This document shows positions 44,601-55,205 of a stretch of 64,000 bases of DNA, piece by piece. The stretch spans positions 70,682 through 134,681 of the forward strand of contig WELA01009878.1 of NCBI GenBank assembly GCA_009602735.1. The letters run 5' to 3'. The notes beneath the pieces were generated by a model. It saw nothing but the letters and a program-made list of their open reading frames with translations, was not told where the DNA came from and did not search any database. A program made the translations under genes and the position numbers. The DNA is from Mesotaenium endlicherianum. Taxonomy: Eukaryota; Streptophyta; Zygnematophyceae; Zygnematales; Mesotaeniaceae. How positions within the stretch are numbered: the first letter of the stretch is position 1; every line of letters starts with the position of its first letter.

Positions 44601-44874
44601 ACTACCATGCTTGGACAACCTTCTTATACTACAAAGAAGACGTACAAAAATTTGGTTGCATCCAAGTTAACACTTCTTGGAGCACCTCCCACTTCCCATC
44701 TCCTCCCTCCTTCAAGAGAGTGAGATGCTAGCTTGCATCAACGTCTTCATGGCTGCCCTTAGCAACTTATAAATCATCCTTGCTTATCCTCTCTACCCTC
44801 TCTACACTCTTACAAGCATCACCAACCAAAGCTCCCTCCTCCAAATGAAGCAACTAGGTAGCTCCGATACCATG
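41620..44874 (-). other. Element F internal region, copy 1
   Basis: 3255 bp with only short frames, the longest sense one about 83 residues (43914-44165, acidic, unknown). The minus-strand segment 43419-43622 reads TTSSYLQPASK, then VPPNNLGECTSPVEQVEVYD, and resembles the linker between protease and reverse transcriptase in element E ([19 protein letters not shown]). That makes it the only recognisable coding relic. Primer site at 44861-44872, purine tract at 41620-41636. Confidence 0.8.
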
Positions 44875-45586
44875 TGAAAGGGGGAAGGGTGCGGGGAGTG
44901 CGCCCATACACACTCACGCACCCTCACCCGCGAGTGGAAGCGTGCACGAGGACCTTTCCTAGTTGCATACACAAGGTGGAGTGGCCTGGTGGTATGCCAC
45001 CCTTGCAAGAGTTAGAGGGCTACATGAGAGAGGAGTGGAAAAGAACTCACTTTATTAAGAAAAGTCGTGTACAAGATAAGAAGGTTAGACTAGACTAAGC
45101 CCCCTCTACTTCCTTATGCTTCCCATTTATCCTTTAACTCTAAGTGTCCTCTCTAGCAAGGTACCTCCAGAACCTTCTCCTATGGCTCCTTCCATGTACT
45201 TGACCTTGCCTAGTTGGACAAGCTAGCACACTCACACGCACACAATCACACTCTAGAATATTCTACTACACAATCCACTAACTCCTCACGGAGTTTCTAG
45301 AAATTCCACGATCACTTTGGCACTCTACGTAATTGTACGTACTTTCTGGAACCCTCATGTTTCAATGTCCTACTTTCTGGACTCCAACCGAAATTTTCGT
45401 CACTGGACCTGTCCTTGTCACTAAATAGAATCTGTGACATTAAAAACTCACTAAAAACTTCCAAAATTCATAACTATCTCAATACTTGTCCAAATGACTT
45501 GAAATAAAGGCCAAAGTTCTTCTAAAATCACACTCTATGCATATAAAATACTAGAAAGAAACAAACTACACTTTCATAACCTTACA
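44875..45586 (-). repeat. Element F LTR 2 (middle)
   Basis: 712 bp. Carries the variant set of the solo LTR at 2774-3487 (GCCCATACACAC, CTTGCAAGAGTTAGAGG) and so differs from both outer LTRs. Confidence 0.92.
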
Positions 45587-48500
45587 TCATCCCCCTCCTC
45601 AAGATGCGACGTCCTCGGCGCATACTAAGCATAAGTGACGTAATATGAGGAATCGAGCTCACATATACGCTAGAAAAACACATATTCACATATATTATAC
45701 AAGTTGCAGGTCTTGAACAGGCTCCAGGTTGATACTCATTACTCCAAACTTGCTCCACTTAGTGAAAGCTCCATCGCATACATTGTCTCCACACATGGCG
45801 TCTCCTTACACAAGTGCATCTTCTCTTCAACTCCTTCGTCTTGGAATAGGCCAATATCTTCATAAGGGCTGTAACATACTCCCTCCATCAACTCCACATA
45901 CTCCAAAGCTGGATCCAAGGCATAATAGTCCGCCAAATCGCCAAAATACTCATTTTTCGCCCTCTTGGACAAGTGGCAGCTCCTCGTCGCGCCATGTGGC
46001 TTACTCGTGGTGCTCTTATAATTTTGACCAGATTACATCATGAACCTAAGTCCACTATGTTCCTGAACCTTCTGGTACCCTTAGCTACCTCTAGCTCTAA
46101 GCCATACTCCTTGTAGAGGTATTGCACTCTCTCACTCGTGTGCGTGACTCGTGGTGACCTCTCAAGACGCCAAGTGGCACCCCCCTGACTTTTTTTGACA
46201 TTTTTAGCCTGAAAGTTGTGTAATCTACATAATATCTCCCCTTTGAACTCACTGGTATGCTTTGTTTCTCCTGATTCCAAGCCTAAGACCATGATACCAG
46301 ATTGCGCCTTGCCTCACACATGTGGCTCGCACGGCAGTCCAGCAGACCGCCATGTGGCACTGTCAGGACTTAAATTAATATTTTTATAAAAAAAATTACT
46401 TTTTCTGAATCTCAACCCATAGGACTACCTCTCCACAAAATTTCAGAGTCTGAATCAAAGTCTAACACTCAAATGAGATCGTCACTTTGTGCCTCATGCT
46501 CGTAGGACGCACACGCGCGCAACATGGATAAAGCTCCCGCGCCTACAAATGGCACATGCTTAAACCCCTGATTCTGAAACTTGACTATGACTCAAGGAAG
46601 GCCTCATACTAGGCCTCTCACATCATGTAGGACTTCTAGTGAAAATATTACCCACTCTCTCCTAAGTAGGCAAAAAGTAGCCAAAATCTGCCAACTTTAA
46701 ACCTCGCGCTCGCCTACCCGTAAAACCCTCAAACATAGACAGATTTGAGTATCTTCCAAGCTCTTGCTCTCAAACTTCTTTCCACTTCACATCTCTTAGT
46801 TACAACTGAACTCATGGGACTGGTTTGACCTTGCTTACAAGCACTATAAACAACTATAACACTCCCCCCCCTCATCATGAAGGTAAGGCGCTTACCACTC
46901 GAGTGTCCAAGTCCAGATTTTACGCCTCTCTCGTGCTTGCTTGTATAGGCGCTGATTCTCCTAGCTTCATGTCCAGGTCTTTGTCATATATCTCCATCTT
47001 AGGCAGGACATATCAGCCCCATAACACTTGGTCTCCTCCTCATAGGTCCATATCCATAAAGTCGTAGTCTCCATCAAGCGACGATAGTAATCTTCACAAG
47101 GCATGAGCGCGTAGTCTCGCTCGTGGTGCACCAAACTCCATCATAGTCTTCTCCTTGGCTAGATGCTCACTCCCACATACCTCTGGCTCTTCTTGAAGGT
47201 CAGCCTTCACACAAGGCTCCAAGAAACACATCTGGAACGCCTCCAAGAGCTCCATAACTTGGGCATACGCACATACTCTTAGTGCTTGCACCTCATCTTG
47301 TGCACGCACACACGTCGTCTTGCAAGCGGGCTTCTCTTGAGCTCACTTTCTAGGAGCTCCTCCACTTGAGCAGTTGGGGTCTGCTCTATATATGAGCAAG
47401 GGGATCATACACCTCTACTTGCTCCACCGGCGATGTACATTCGCCAAGGTTGTTAGGAGGCACGCTTGCTCCGTGTGATGACCGGGCCAAGGTCACCAAA
47501 ACAAGCGCTTCTCCTTCACCTTCACCTTCCCGCGTCGCTTCTTTGCTAGCGGGCTGAAGATAGCTACTTGTGGTCATATCTACCTCCACCTATTTCACTA
47601 TCCTCACTTGACCATACTCCTCCTCGGTCTTCACTTGACCCGTGCACTAAAGCACTAGAGGATAGGCTACTCTCTTTGTGCAACTCCTTCCACATGCTTA
47701 GCTTCTTGAGTGCACTCTAGCCTTGGTCACCCCAATGACACTTCTTACTACTAAACCCAGCTTGCCTTGGTGCTCTACTTTCACATGAAGAGCTTCCATA
47801 GATGCACCAAAATCTGCCCCTTAACTATGCCATCACACAACTAATGGCACACACGCTTCAAGTGGGAGACATCTCTTGCACTAGCCCTCTTGCACCAACT
47901 TCATACCTTGCTTCTTCTTCCACACCATAGGCTTGTCTTCATCATAGTTCTCAACTCCATATACTCCGTAGTACTCTCCTCCATAAGAAAAGAGAAATCT
48001 GAACTTGAAAGGCTCCATCTCCATCTCTCCTCTTTGAAGGAAAATCTGGAATACTTCTTCTTGCTCCAAGCCTTCTCCACGATGCTTCTCTTCACTTGAG
48101 GCTTCTTCAATCTCCATACAAGGTACCAAGCTCCATCATGGCTGGCCTCAAATAACCAGTGGCTACATAGGAGTGATGCAAGGCAACCCAAATCTGGCCA
48201 CATACTTGGCCAACTTGGTGCAACACCCCGGTGCACCCTCTCTTGAGCTTCTCATGAGCTCCTCTTGAGCTTGCGAGTGCTATGCTCGCCAAAGCTCCTA
48301 AACTTGCAAGTACACATGCTTGCTAAGTCCCTGGTTGCCTACCCTTAAAATCTGCTCCACCTTCATTGAAGATCTGAAATAAAGATGGGCACACACTCCT
48401 TTCTAGCCACTATCACCTCCATGCTAAGCACCCTCATCAAAGAAAGAGCTTAACACTAAAGCTTGCATCTTCAAGGAAAAATCCAGCCGTGTGAACTCCA

Positions 48501-48835
48501 GATTTTCTTCATGCTCATATGTCTCCATACTCAAGCAAAGGCTGCTCTATATTACTTGTATTACTACCATGCTTGGACAACCTTCTTATACTACAAAGAA
48601 GACGTACAAAAATTTGGTTGCATCCAAGTTAACACTTCTTGGAGCACCTCCCACTTCCCATCTCCTCCCTCCTTCAAGAGAGTGAGATGCTAGCTTGCAT
48701 CAACGTCTTCATGGCTGCCCTTAGCAACTTATAAATAATCCTTGCTTCTCCTCTCTACCCTCTCTACACTCCTACAAGCATCACCAACCAAAGCTCCTCC
48801 TCCAAATGAAGCAACTAGGTAGCTCCGATACCATG
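45587..48835 (-). other. Element F internal region, copy 2
   Basis: 3249 bp, near-identical to copy 1. Differences cluster in the leftmost 0.8 kb, with a few indels near 48.05 and 48.45 kb, while the centre is almost identical. It carries the same E-like pol relic (47386-47589) and primer site (48822-48833). Confidence 0.85.
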
Positions 48836-49552
48836 TGAAAGGGGGAAGGGTGCGGGGAGTGCGCCCATGCACACTCACGCACCCTCACCCGCGAGTGGAA
48901 GCGTGCACGAGGACCTTTCCTAGTTGCATACACAAGGTGGAGTGGCCTGGTGGTATGCCACCCTTGTAAGAGGTAGAGGGCTACATGAGAGAGGAGTTGA
49001 AAAGAACTCACTTTATTAAGAAAAGTCATGTACAAGATACGAAGGTTAGACTAGAATAGAATAAGCCCCCTCTACTTCCTTGTGCTTCCCATTTATCCTT
49101 TAACTCTAAGTGTCCTCTCTAGCAAAGTACCTCCAGAACCTTCTCCTATGGCTCCTTCCATGTAGGTGACCTTGCCTAGTTGGACAAGCTAGCACACTCA
49201 CACGCACACAATGACACTCTAGAATATTCTACTACACAAACCACTAACTCCTCACGGAGTTTCTAGAAATTCCACGATCACTTTGGCACTCTACGTGATT
49301 GTACGTACTTTCTGAAACCCTCATGTTTCAATGTCCTACTTTCTGGACTCCAACCGAAATTTTCGTCACTGGACCTGTCCTTGTCACTAAATAGAATCTG
49401 TGACATTAAAAACTCATTAAAAACCTCCAAAATTCATAACTATCTCAATACTTGTCCAAATGACGTGAAATAAAGGCCAAAGTTCTTCTAAAATCACACT
49501 CTATGCACATAAAATACTAGAAAGAAACAAACTACACTTTCATAACCTTACA
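48836..49552 (-). repeat. Element F LTR 3 (right outer)
   Basis: 717 bp, about two differences from LTR 1. Followed by the target duplication TTCAA. Confidence 0.93.
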
Positions 49553-49557
49553 TTCAA

Positions 49558-51049
49558 GGAGAAGCTTTAAAGAGGTTATGAGGAGGACCCAAAGTTTGCT
49601 GATGGTGGAGCAGCTGAGTCTAACTCGAGTATGCAGAAGAAGGACGGCATATGGTATTATGGTGATTCCAAGAGAGTGGTGGTACCCGACATCAAGGAGC
49701 TCCGAGACTTACTACTTGCGGAGCATCATGATTGCTTTTATGCTGGACACTTTGGAAGCGAGAAGACGGCAAGCGTGCTGAAGCGGGAGTACTATTGGAG
49801 AAATATGGACAAGGACATCGAGGAGGGGATCAGGAGTTGCGATGCGTGCCAGAGAAACAAGACACCAAATCAAAGGAAGAAAGGTACATTGCAGCCCCTG
49901 CCTATTTAAGAGTATCCTTGGGAGCAGATTGCTATGGACTTCATCACGTCTTTACCAGTCAGTGGTCAAGGGCACGATGCAGTACGGGTTGTGTCTGACA
50001 GACTCAGCAAGATGGCTCACTTCATTCCCATGAAAGAGACTTGTACGGCAGCAGATGTGGCACGGCTATTCTTTGATCATATTTTCAGGCTACATGGGTT
50101 GCCGAAGATGATTGTTTCAGATCGGGATCCAAGGTTTACTAGCAACTTTTGGCGGTCATTGTTTACTTTGATGGGGACCAAGCTGAGTATGCGCACTTCC
50201 TATCATCCTCAGACAGACGGGCAGAGTGAGAGGCTCAACAGAACTCTGCAAGAGGTGCTCAGGAGTTTCACTATGGAGGACCCTTCAGAGTGGGACAAGG
50301 AGCTGCCAGGATTGGAGTTTGCCTACAACAACAGCATGCAGGGATCCACCAAGCAGTCACCATTCGCTATGGTTTATGGGCGAGAAGTATATCATCCAGG
50401 GAACATCTTGTTGGAGAAGGCCAAGAAGACTCAGGTTCCTACTACACAAGCTTTTATGGAGCAGATGGCCAACACTTGGCATATGGCGAAGACGTGTATT
50501 CGGAGGGCACAGGAAGAGCAGGTCAAGCATGCTAACAAGCACAGGAGGAAATTGAAATTTCATTTGGGCGACAAAGTACTCTTGTCCACAGAGAACCTAC
50601 CTTTCACAGGCAAAAGGAAACTGCGGGCACGATTTACAGGTCCCTTTGTAGTGCTCAAGCAGGTGAATCCAGTGGCCTACAAGTTGGAACTTCCTTCAAG
50701 CTGGCGTATCCATGATGTGTTCCATGCCATTTGTCTACGGNCCATTTGTCTGCGGCCATACATTGACCCGAATGAAGGACATCCAGGACGACTACCTACA
50801 CCGCCACCACCGGTCGAGATCGATGATGTATTGGAGTATGAATTGGAGGCGATTGTCGACGATCGACGAGTCAAACGAGATCAACGATATATCCAAGAGT
50901 ATGTGGTCAAGTGGAAAGGCTACCATGCGAACAAGAACACTTGGGAGCCAGACGCCAACTTGACTCATTGTAAGAGTAAGTTGAGACGTTACCTGCAGAA
51001 TGCGTCGACGACGTCGCATCTTGAGGAGGGGGATGATGTAAGGTCATAG
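49558..51049 (+). pseudogene. Element E integrase and chromodomain
   Basis: Zinc-binding head (EHHDCFYAGHFGSEKTASVL, CDACQRNKTP), DDE core ([41 protein letters not shown]), GPY/F-like module (FTGPFVVLKQVNPVAYKLEL) and a chromodomain (LEYELEAIVDDRRVKRDQRY, then VVKWKGYHANKNTWEP). The order and motifs are those of chromoviruses. Contains a single-N assembly join. Confidence 0.85.
51018..51036 (+). promoter_or_regulatory. Element E polypurine tract
   Basis: CTTGAGGAGGGGGATGA precedes the LTR start TGTAAGG. The same sequence, with about 34 bp of shared context, forms the tract and LTR start of element F copy 2. Confidence 0.85.
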
Positions 51050-51829
51050 GTTTATAAAGTGCATTTTTGAGTTTCATGAAAGTATGTTTTGATTGTGGAG
51101 TAGTGTAGAATGCATATTTGTGGTCATTTTGATATAAAGTTCATCAAATTTGGTCAAGTATTGAGAGAGTTATGGATTTCCGAAGTTTAATTAGTTTTGA
51201 GGTCGGTTGACGACTGTCCTTAATTTGCGGTGAGCGCGACCGTCGGATTGACCGACAGCGTCGAGCGATCTGGCCCGTTAGAATGAACTCGAACCTTCAC
51301 GTAAGTTCGGCTGATGCGGAGTGCCGACTAGGTCGATTTACCTAGAAGTTTAGCACGTCTAAGATAGAATATTCTAATAATGTCGATGCATGTATGTGGA
51401 CGTCAATTCGGCCCGACACGTCAGATTAGACTGATCTGGCTTACTCACGAATATTCTGGAAGGGACAATTTGACGAACNAATTTGACGAACACTTAGGAT
51501 AATCCGTAGCTTCCTCCTAGAGAGGAGCATTTAGGCAGAAAATTATAAATAGGCATAACTTCTTTGTTTCTTATCAGTTTTCACTTCTGTAAATTTCTAC
51601 GGGTTTTTAATGACAAGGCCTTTCATCCTACATCATNTCATACTACATCATATGTGAGCAGTATCTTGCTACTCAAAATGTTGAGTAATTTTCCTAAGCT
51701 TTCTTAGTGATATGCCGCTGCACTCTTTAGTATGATTGCAACTAGTTCTTTTCCTCGTAAGTTACTACGCTTCCACTAGGGCACTNTCGTAAGTTACTAC
51801 ACTTCCAATAGGGCACTCTGTCCCTTTCA
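51037..51829 (+). repeat. Element E 3' LTR (right end approximate)
   Basis: Starts TGTAAGGTCATAGG right after the purine tract; the proposed end ...TCCCTTTCA is by analogy with F. A TATA box (ATTATAAATAGG, 51542-51553) lies inside. Three single Ns flanked by short repeated text (51479, 51637, 51786) indicate assembly joins within it. Confidence 0.65.
51542..51553 (+). promoter_or_regulatory. TATA box in element E LTR
   Basis: ATTATAAATAGG is a strong plant-type TATA motif inside the LTR. Confidence 0.5.
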
Positions 51830-52312
51830 TTCTTCATCCGTGAAAGGGTAAGTAATGTACACATCAGCGAGTGAAATCAAAAAAGCATGCTTGAATCGGG
51901 TGTTCCACCTTAGCCTTCAGCTTATCCAGAGAAAACTAAATGTCTTACGTATCCTCGTCCTGGCTTGTCGTAGCTGCGCGATCTCATTCTTGTCCAGAGT
52001 GATCCAAAAGGTCTGAGGAAGCTTTCCAACATTCCTAGGAACCAGACGGTTGTGATTCACTCGCTCGGCAGCCGTTGCAACCATAGCCTTCCCAGGCATC
52101 AGCTTCTCGCTTTTGCAGACGGCTTTCACGGTGACATCTGCATCATAATAATCATTGGGCGCATTTAATTTTTGCAAATTGAGCTTTCAACTCAGCTATC
52201 TCAGCACTCATAGCATCTTACTTCTGGTTACCTTTTCGGCTACCAGAGCTATCTTTTCCTTTCTTTTTACCCTTGTCTGCCTCTTTCGTAGCAGCATTAG
52301 CCCATGGTGGCT

Positions 52313-53380
52313 TTAAATTGGTTTCTTAGACCAGCACTCATCTTCTGAGTGACCCTTCTTGCTGCAATGTGCGCATACCTGCGCTTTGCTAGCAGATAGT
52401 TGCTTAGCATCCGGGTTGGGACAATCTCTCTTCTTATGTCCTGATTTCCCACAATTCCAATAACCTTCTGCTGTCTCAGCAGTGTTGGCGTGCTTAGCAA
52501 ACCTATTGAAAGACCCGCTCTCCTTCTTAAATTGAAAATTAGAGCTGTTGGCCTTAGGAGGAGAGGATTCCTCCTTTTTCTCAGGAGCCATAAGCGTCCT
52601 GGAAGCCTCCTTGTACCAAACTTTACCTTCCTCGACATTGCGTGCTATTTCAGCAACTTCGTCGATGTCCCAGTCGATTCCTCGTCCTTCAGATAAGTGT
52701 GGCCTGACTTCACAATCTGTTTCCTTGCCCAAGCATAACAAAAATTTGTCAGCCATTATCTTGGGCTCAAAGATTCCTGCTTTTTTAGCAACATCCACCA
52801 ATTCAAACTTAACCTCCATATCTGTCTTGTTCTTTTGACGGACAAAATGCACATAACGGTGCACCTTAAGACTGCGATTTTCAGGAAAATGCTGCTCGAG
52901 TAACTTAAAGAAACGACGCAGACAGTGTTTAGGATCCAACTGGTTATCGCCAGCTTAACAATGTCCCTTCTACAACTTACCAGGGCTTTCGCCTGACTAG
53001 CCTTAGTGGCAGCACTATCGCCCTGGTGCCCATTAACTGGTGCAACCCTGCACGTTACTCGTTCCTGGGCATTTGCAGTCTTTTCAAGCAAATCTGCACA
53101 CACTCTTCGCAATTTTGTGACAAACCCAACGTCATCATCTCGCCCAGCAGCTCTCTGCCGGCCCTCTGTGAGATGTCGCATAGCCTCTATGAGTTCTTCC
53201 GTTAGTGCAACCAAGTCTACGCTCTGGACAGATGCGACAGACACTGCTCTTCCTAGCAACAAAGCGGACAAACGGGCTTTCGCAACCTCTTTCTGGATTT
53301 TTAAATCCCTTGCCTTCTTTTGCTCTCCAAATGCCCATTCTTGGGTGAGTTGCTCATCCTTCCGAAATCAGCGATAGAGT
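52313..53380 (-). pseudogene. Element D gag, capsid and zinc knuckles
   Basis: Minus-strand capsid helices, a Lys/Glu/Ser linker and two knuckle-like motifs. The KVHxxxHFxRxKNKT pattern is shared with G's gag. The leftmost open segment (51917-52177) may be the following protease lead but has no motif. Confidence 0.65.
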
Positions 53381-53385
53381 AGCGA
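53381..53385. repeat. Target-site duplication of B2 (AGCGA, left)
   Basis: Corresponds to AGCAA at 60120-60124, four of five bases matching. Together with the continuity of D across the site this supports the insertion point. Confidence 0.65.
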
Positions 53386-53887
53386 TGTAGTGATTTGAGT
53401 TATTATATATTAGTTTGCATATATTTTAATGTTTTCAAATATATTTGGAGTAGTAGTGTGTGGAGTCAAGTGTGAATAGGTACTCTAGTAACTTGGTTCA
53501 TGTCCTTTGAACCTTCCAAGGCATTTTCGAAGTTAGAGGAAAGACCTAGAAGAACTCCATTGGCAAAAGTCAAATGTGCCATTTTTAGGTCAAAAGGACA
53601 TGTGTACATTATTCTAGAAAGAGGTGGCAAGTTTTGGGATGTGTTGGGTGCCAACACATCAACATACACCTTCCTAGAAATTACTTATGTAGCAAGTATA
53701 TAAACAAGAGCTAGAACATAGAAAGACATTCCAGAATCACTCTTGTACTTGCCAAAATCCAGAAATATATTAACTTTCAAGAAGCCATCTCTCTTTCAAG
53801 AAGCTACCACTTGTGTTCAAAGATCCTTGTCTTGAATAGATAAAGTATTCTGTTTTACTAAGTACTTTATCTATCTGTTTCACTACA
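53386..53887 (+). repeat. B2 5' LTR
   Basis: 502 bp, TGTAGTG...CACTACA, with TATATAAAC at 53697-53705. Confidence 0.93.
53697..53705 (+). promoter_or_regulatory. TATA box in B2 5' LTR
   Basis: TATATAAAC, conserved in all four B-family LTRs of the window. Confidence 0.5.
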
Positions 53888-53888
53888 G

Positions 53889-53900
53889 TGGTATCGGAGC
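53889..53900 (+). promoter_or_regulatory. B2 primer binding site
   Basis: TGGTATCGGAGC one base after the 5' LTR; initiator-Met tRNA type. Confidence 0.85.
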
Positions 53901-53924
53901 TAGGCACTTTGGTAGCACAAGAAG

Positions 53925-55205
53925 ATGGCCGATCCTCAAGACCAACAGCAAGCTTTCGAAGGAAGCCCTTCCTCTCCAAGACACCCTCCTCCAGCGCCGA
54001 TGGGAGAGCCCACTCAAGAAAATCTGCAACAACAAGAAGCACCACAAGGAGGAGCACACCCTCCTCCAGCGTCGATGGGAGAGCCTACTCAAGGAAATCT
54101 GCAACAACAAGAAGCACCACAAGGAGGAGCACCGTCAAATCCCGTGGCAGCCGCTATAGCAAAGTTGACCCCACCACAAGGAGTTCCCGCAAATGAGTGG
54201 GCAGCCTTCCTAATGACCGTCCACAACCAAGTGGGCTTGGCCACCTATGAAGCAACCGTGCAAGCGTCAAGAGAAGCTATGGCTGCCATGGTTGCCCCTA
54301 TTGCGAGCAATGCTCAAAATCCAGCCCCGGCTCAAGCGCCTCCACAAGAGCCAACGAGAGCAAGGAAACTCATCAAGCCCGGCAAACCCGACACTTTCAA
54401 CCCCGGGAAAGGTGCCAACCTGAATTTATGGCTCTACCAAGTGGAGACGTACCTCGCGTTCCTTGAAGTACCCGAGGAGGACTACGTTCCCTTTGCCGTT
54501 ACCTTACTTAGAGGAGCAGCAACATCATGGTGGCGTAACTATCAAGCGGCTATATATCAAGCTATGGCGCACCCCATGCTCGGCCAAGAGCCCCCACCAT
54601 CATATGCAAGATGGGCAGATTTTCGTGAGGCCCTCAAGAAGCAATTCATGCCCATCAATGCGGAGAAGATTGCCCGAGGAAAGCTCCACCATCTCAAGCA
54701 AACGACGTCCGTTCAAGAGTATACATCCAGATTTCACGCCCTCACTCTTGAGATCCCCAACATGTCTCTCGAGGAGAAGATTGACCGTTACATCTTTGGC
54801 CTCAAACCCAAGGTGGCAAAGGAAGTGGAGTTACGCGACTTGACGGACTTCTCAAAGATCATTGAAGTGGCCCAAAAGGTGGATACCTTGGATTTCAAGC
54901 ACTCCGTGCCTTCATCTTCACGGGTACCGACGACGCGGGTGTACGCAGCCCCTTCCACATCCGAATCTGGACCCACACCCATGGAAATCGGAGTTATTAA
55001 AAGGGACCCCGCGGCTGCCCGGAAGAGTGGAAGACCCTCCAATGACACTTATGATGCAAGAAACCAGCAAGGAGTGAAAGCAAGACTCTCCCCGGCTGAA
55101 AAAGAAGCTCTCATGACGGCTGGACTATGCTTCTATTGCAAGGAAAAGGGCCATCGTGCACTTTCATGCCCCAAAAAGTTGTCAAAAAACGGACAGCGCC
55201 GGTAG
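53925..55205 (+). CDS. B2 gag (426 residues)
   Basis: Same protein as B1 gag: tandem 25-residue Pro/Gln/Gly units (encoded at 53982-54056 and 54057-54131), retrotransposon gag domain, CCHC knuckle [14 protein letters not shown]. No difference from B1 is noticed at the protein level. Confidence 0.95.
   Translation: MADPQDQQQAFEGSPSSPRHPPPAPMGEPTQENLQQQEAPQGGAHPPPASMGEPTQGNLQQQEAPQGGAPSNPVAAAIAKLTPPQGVPANEWAAFLMTVHNQVGLATYEATVQASREAMAAMVAPIASNAQNPAPAQAPPQEPTRARKLIKPGKPDTFNPGKGANLNLWLYQVETYLAFLEVPEEDYVPFAVTLLRGAATSWWRNYQAAIYQAMAHPMLGQEPPPSYARWADFREALKKQFMPINAEKIARGKLHHLKQTTSVQEYTSRFHALTLEIPNMSLEEKIDRYIFGLKPKVAKEVELRDLTDFSKIIEVAQKVDTLDFKHSVPSSSRVPTTRVYAAPSTSESGPTPMEIGVIKRDPAAARKSGRPSNDTYDARNQQGVKARLSPAEKEALMTAGLCFYCKEKGHRALSCPKKLSKNGQRR

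Larger units (their letters stand above)
40903..49552 (-). mobile_element. Element F: tandem non-autonomous LTR element (LTR-int-LTR-int-LTR)
   Basis: Three LTRs (40903-41619, 44875-45586, 48836-49552; 717, 712, 717 bp) separate two internal regions of about 3.25 kb (41620-44874 and 45587-48835). The primer sites (TGGTATCGGAGC, minus) and purine tracts (CTTGAGG...GGGATGA type, minus) place it on the minus strand. No gag-pol polyprotein is present; only short frames and a small pol-linker relic like that of E. By size it is an LARD-like non-autonomous family of 4.7 kb per unit. Its outer LTRs differ at about two sites, the middle one by roughly 3%. It presumably relies on a relative such as E for mobilisation. 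Confidence 0.93.
38136..51829 (+). mobile_element. Element E: 5'-truncated chromovirus split by tandem element F
   Basis: A plus-strand Ty3/gypsy chromovirus: gag (38136-38770), protease (about 38.9-39.2 kb), reverse transcriptase/RNase H (39.3-40.9), integrase (49.6-50.6), chromodomain (about 50.8-51.0), purine tract (51018-51036) and a 3' LTR (51037 to about 51829). The 5' LTR and start of gag are absent. F inserted between RNase H and integrase with a TTCAA duplication (40898-40902 and 49553-49557). Broken in about three places besides the truncation; several single-N joins lie in its 3' part. The LTR right end is inferred from similarity to F and is approximate. Confidence 0.85.
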
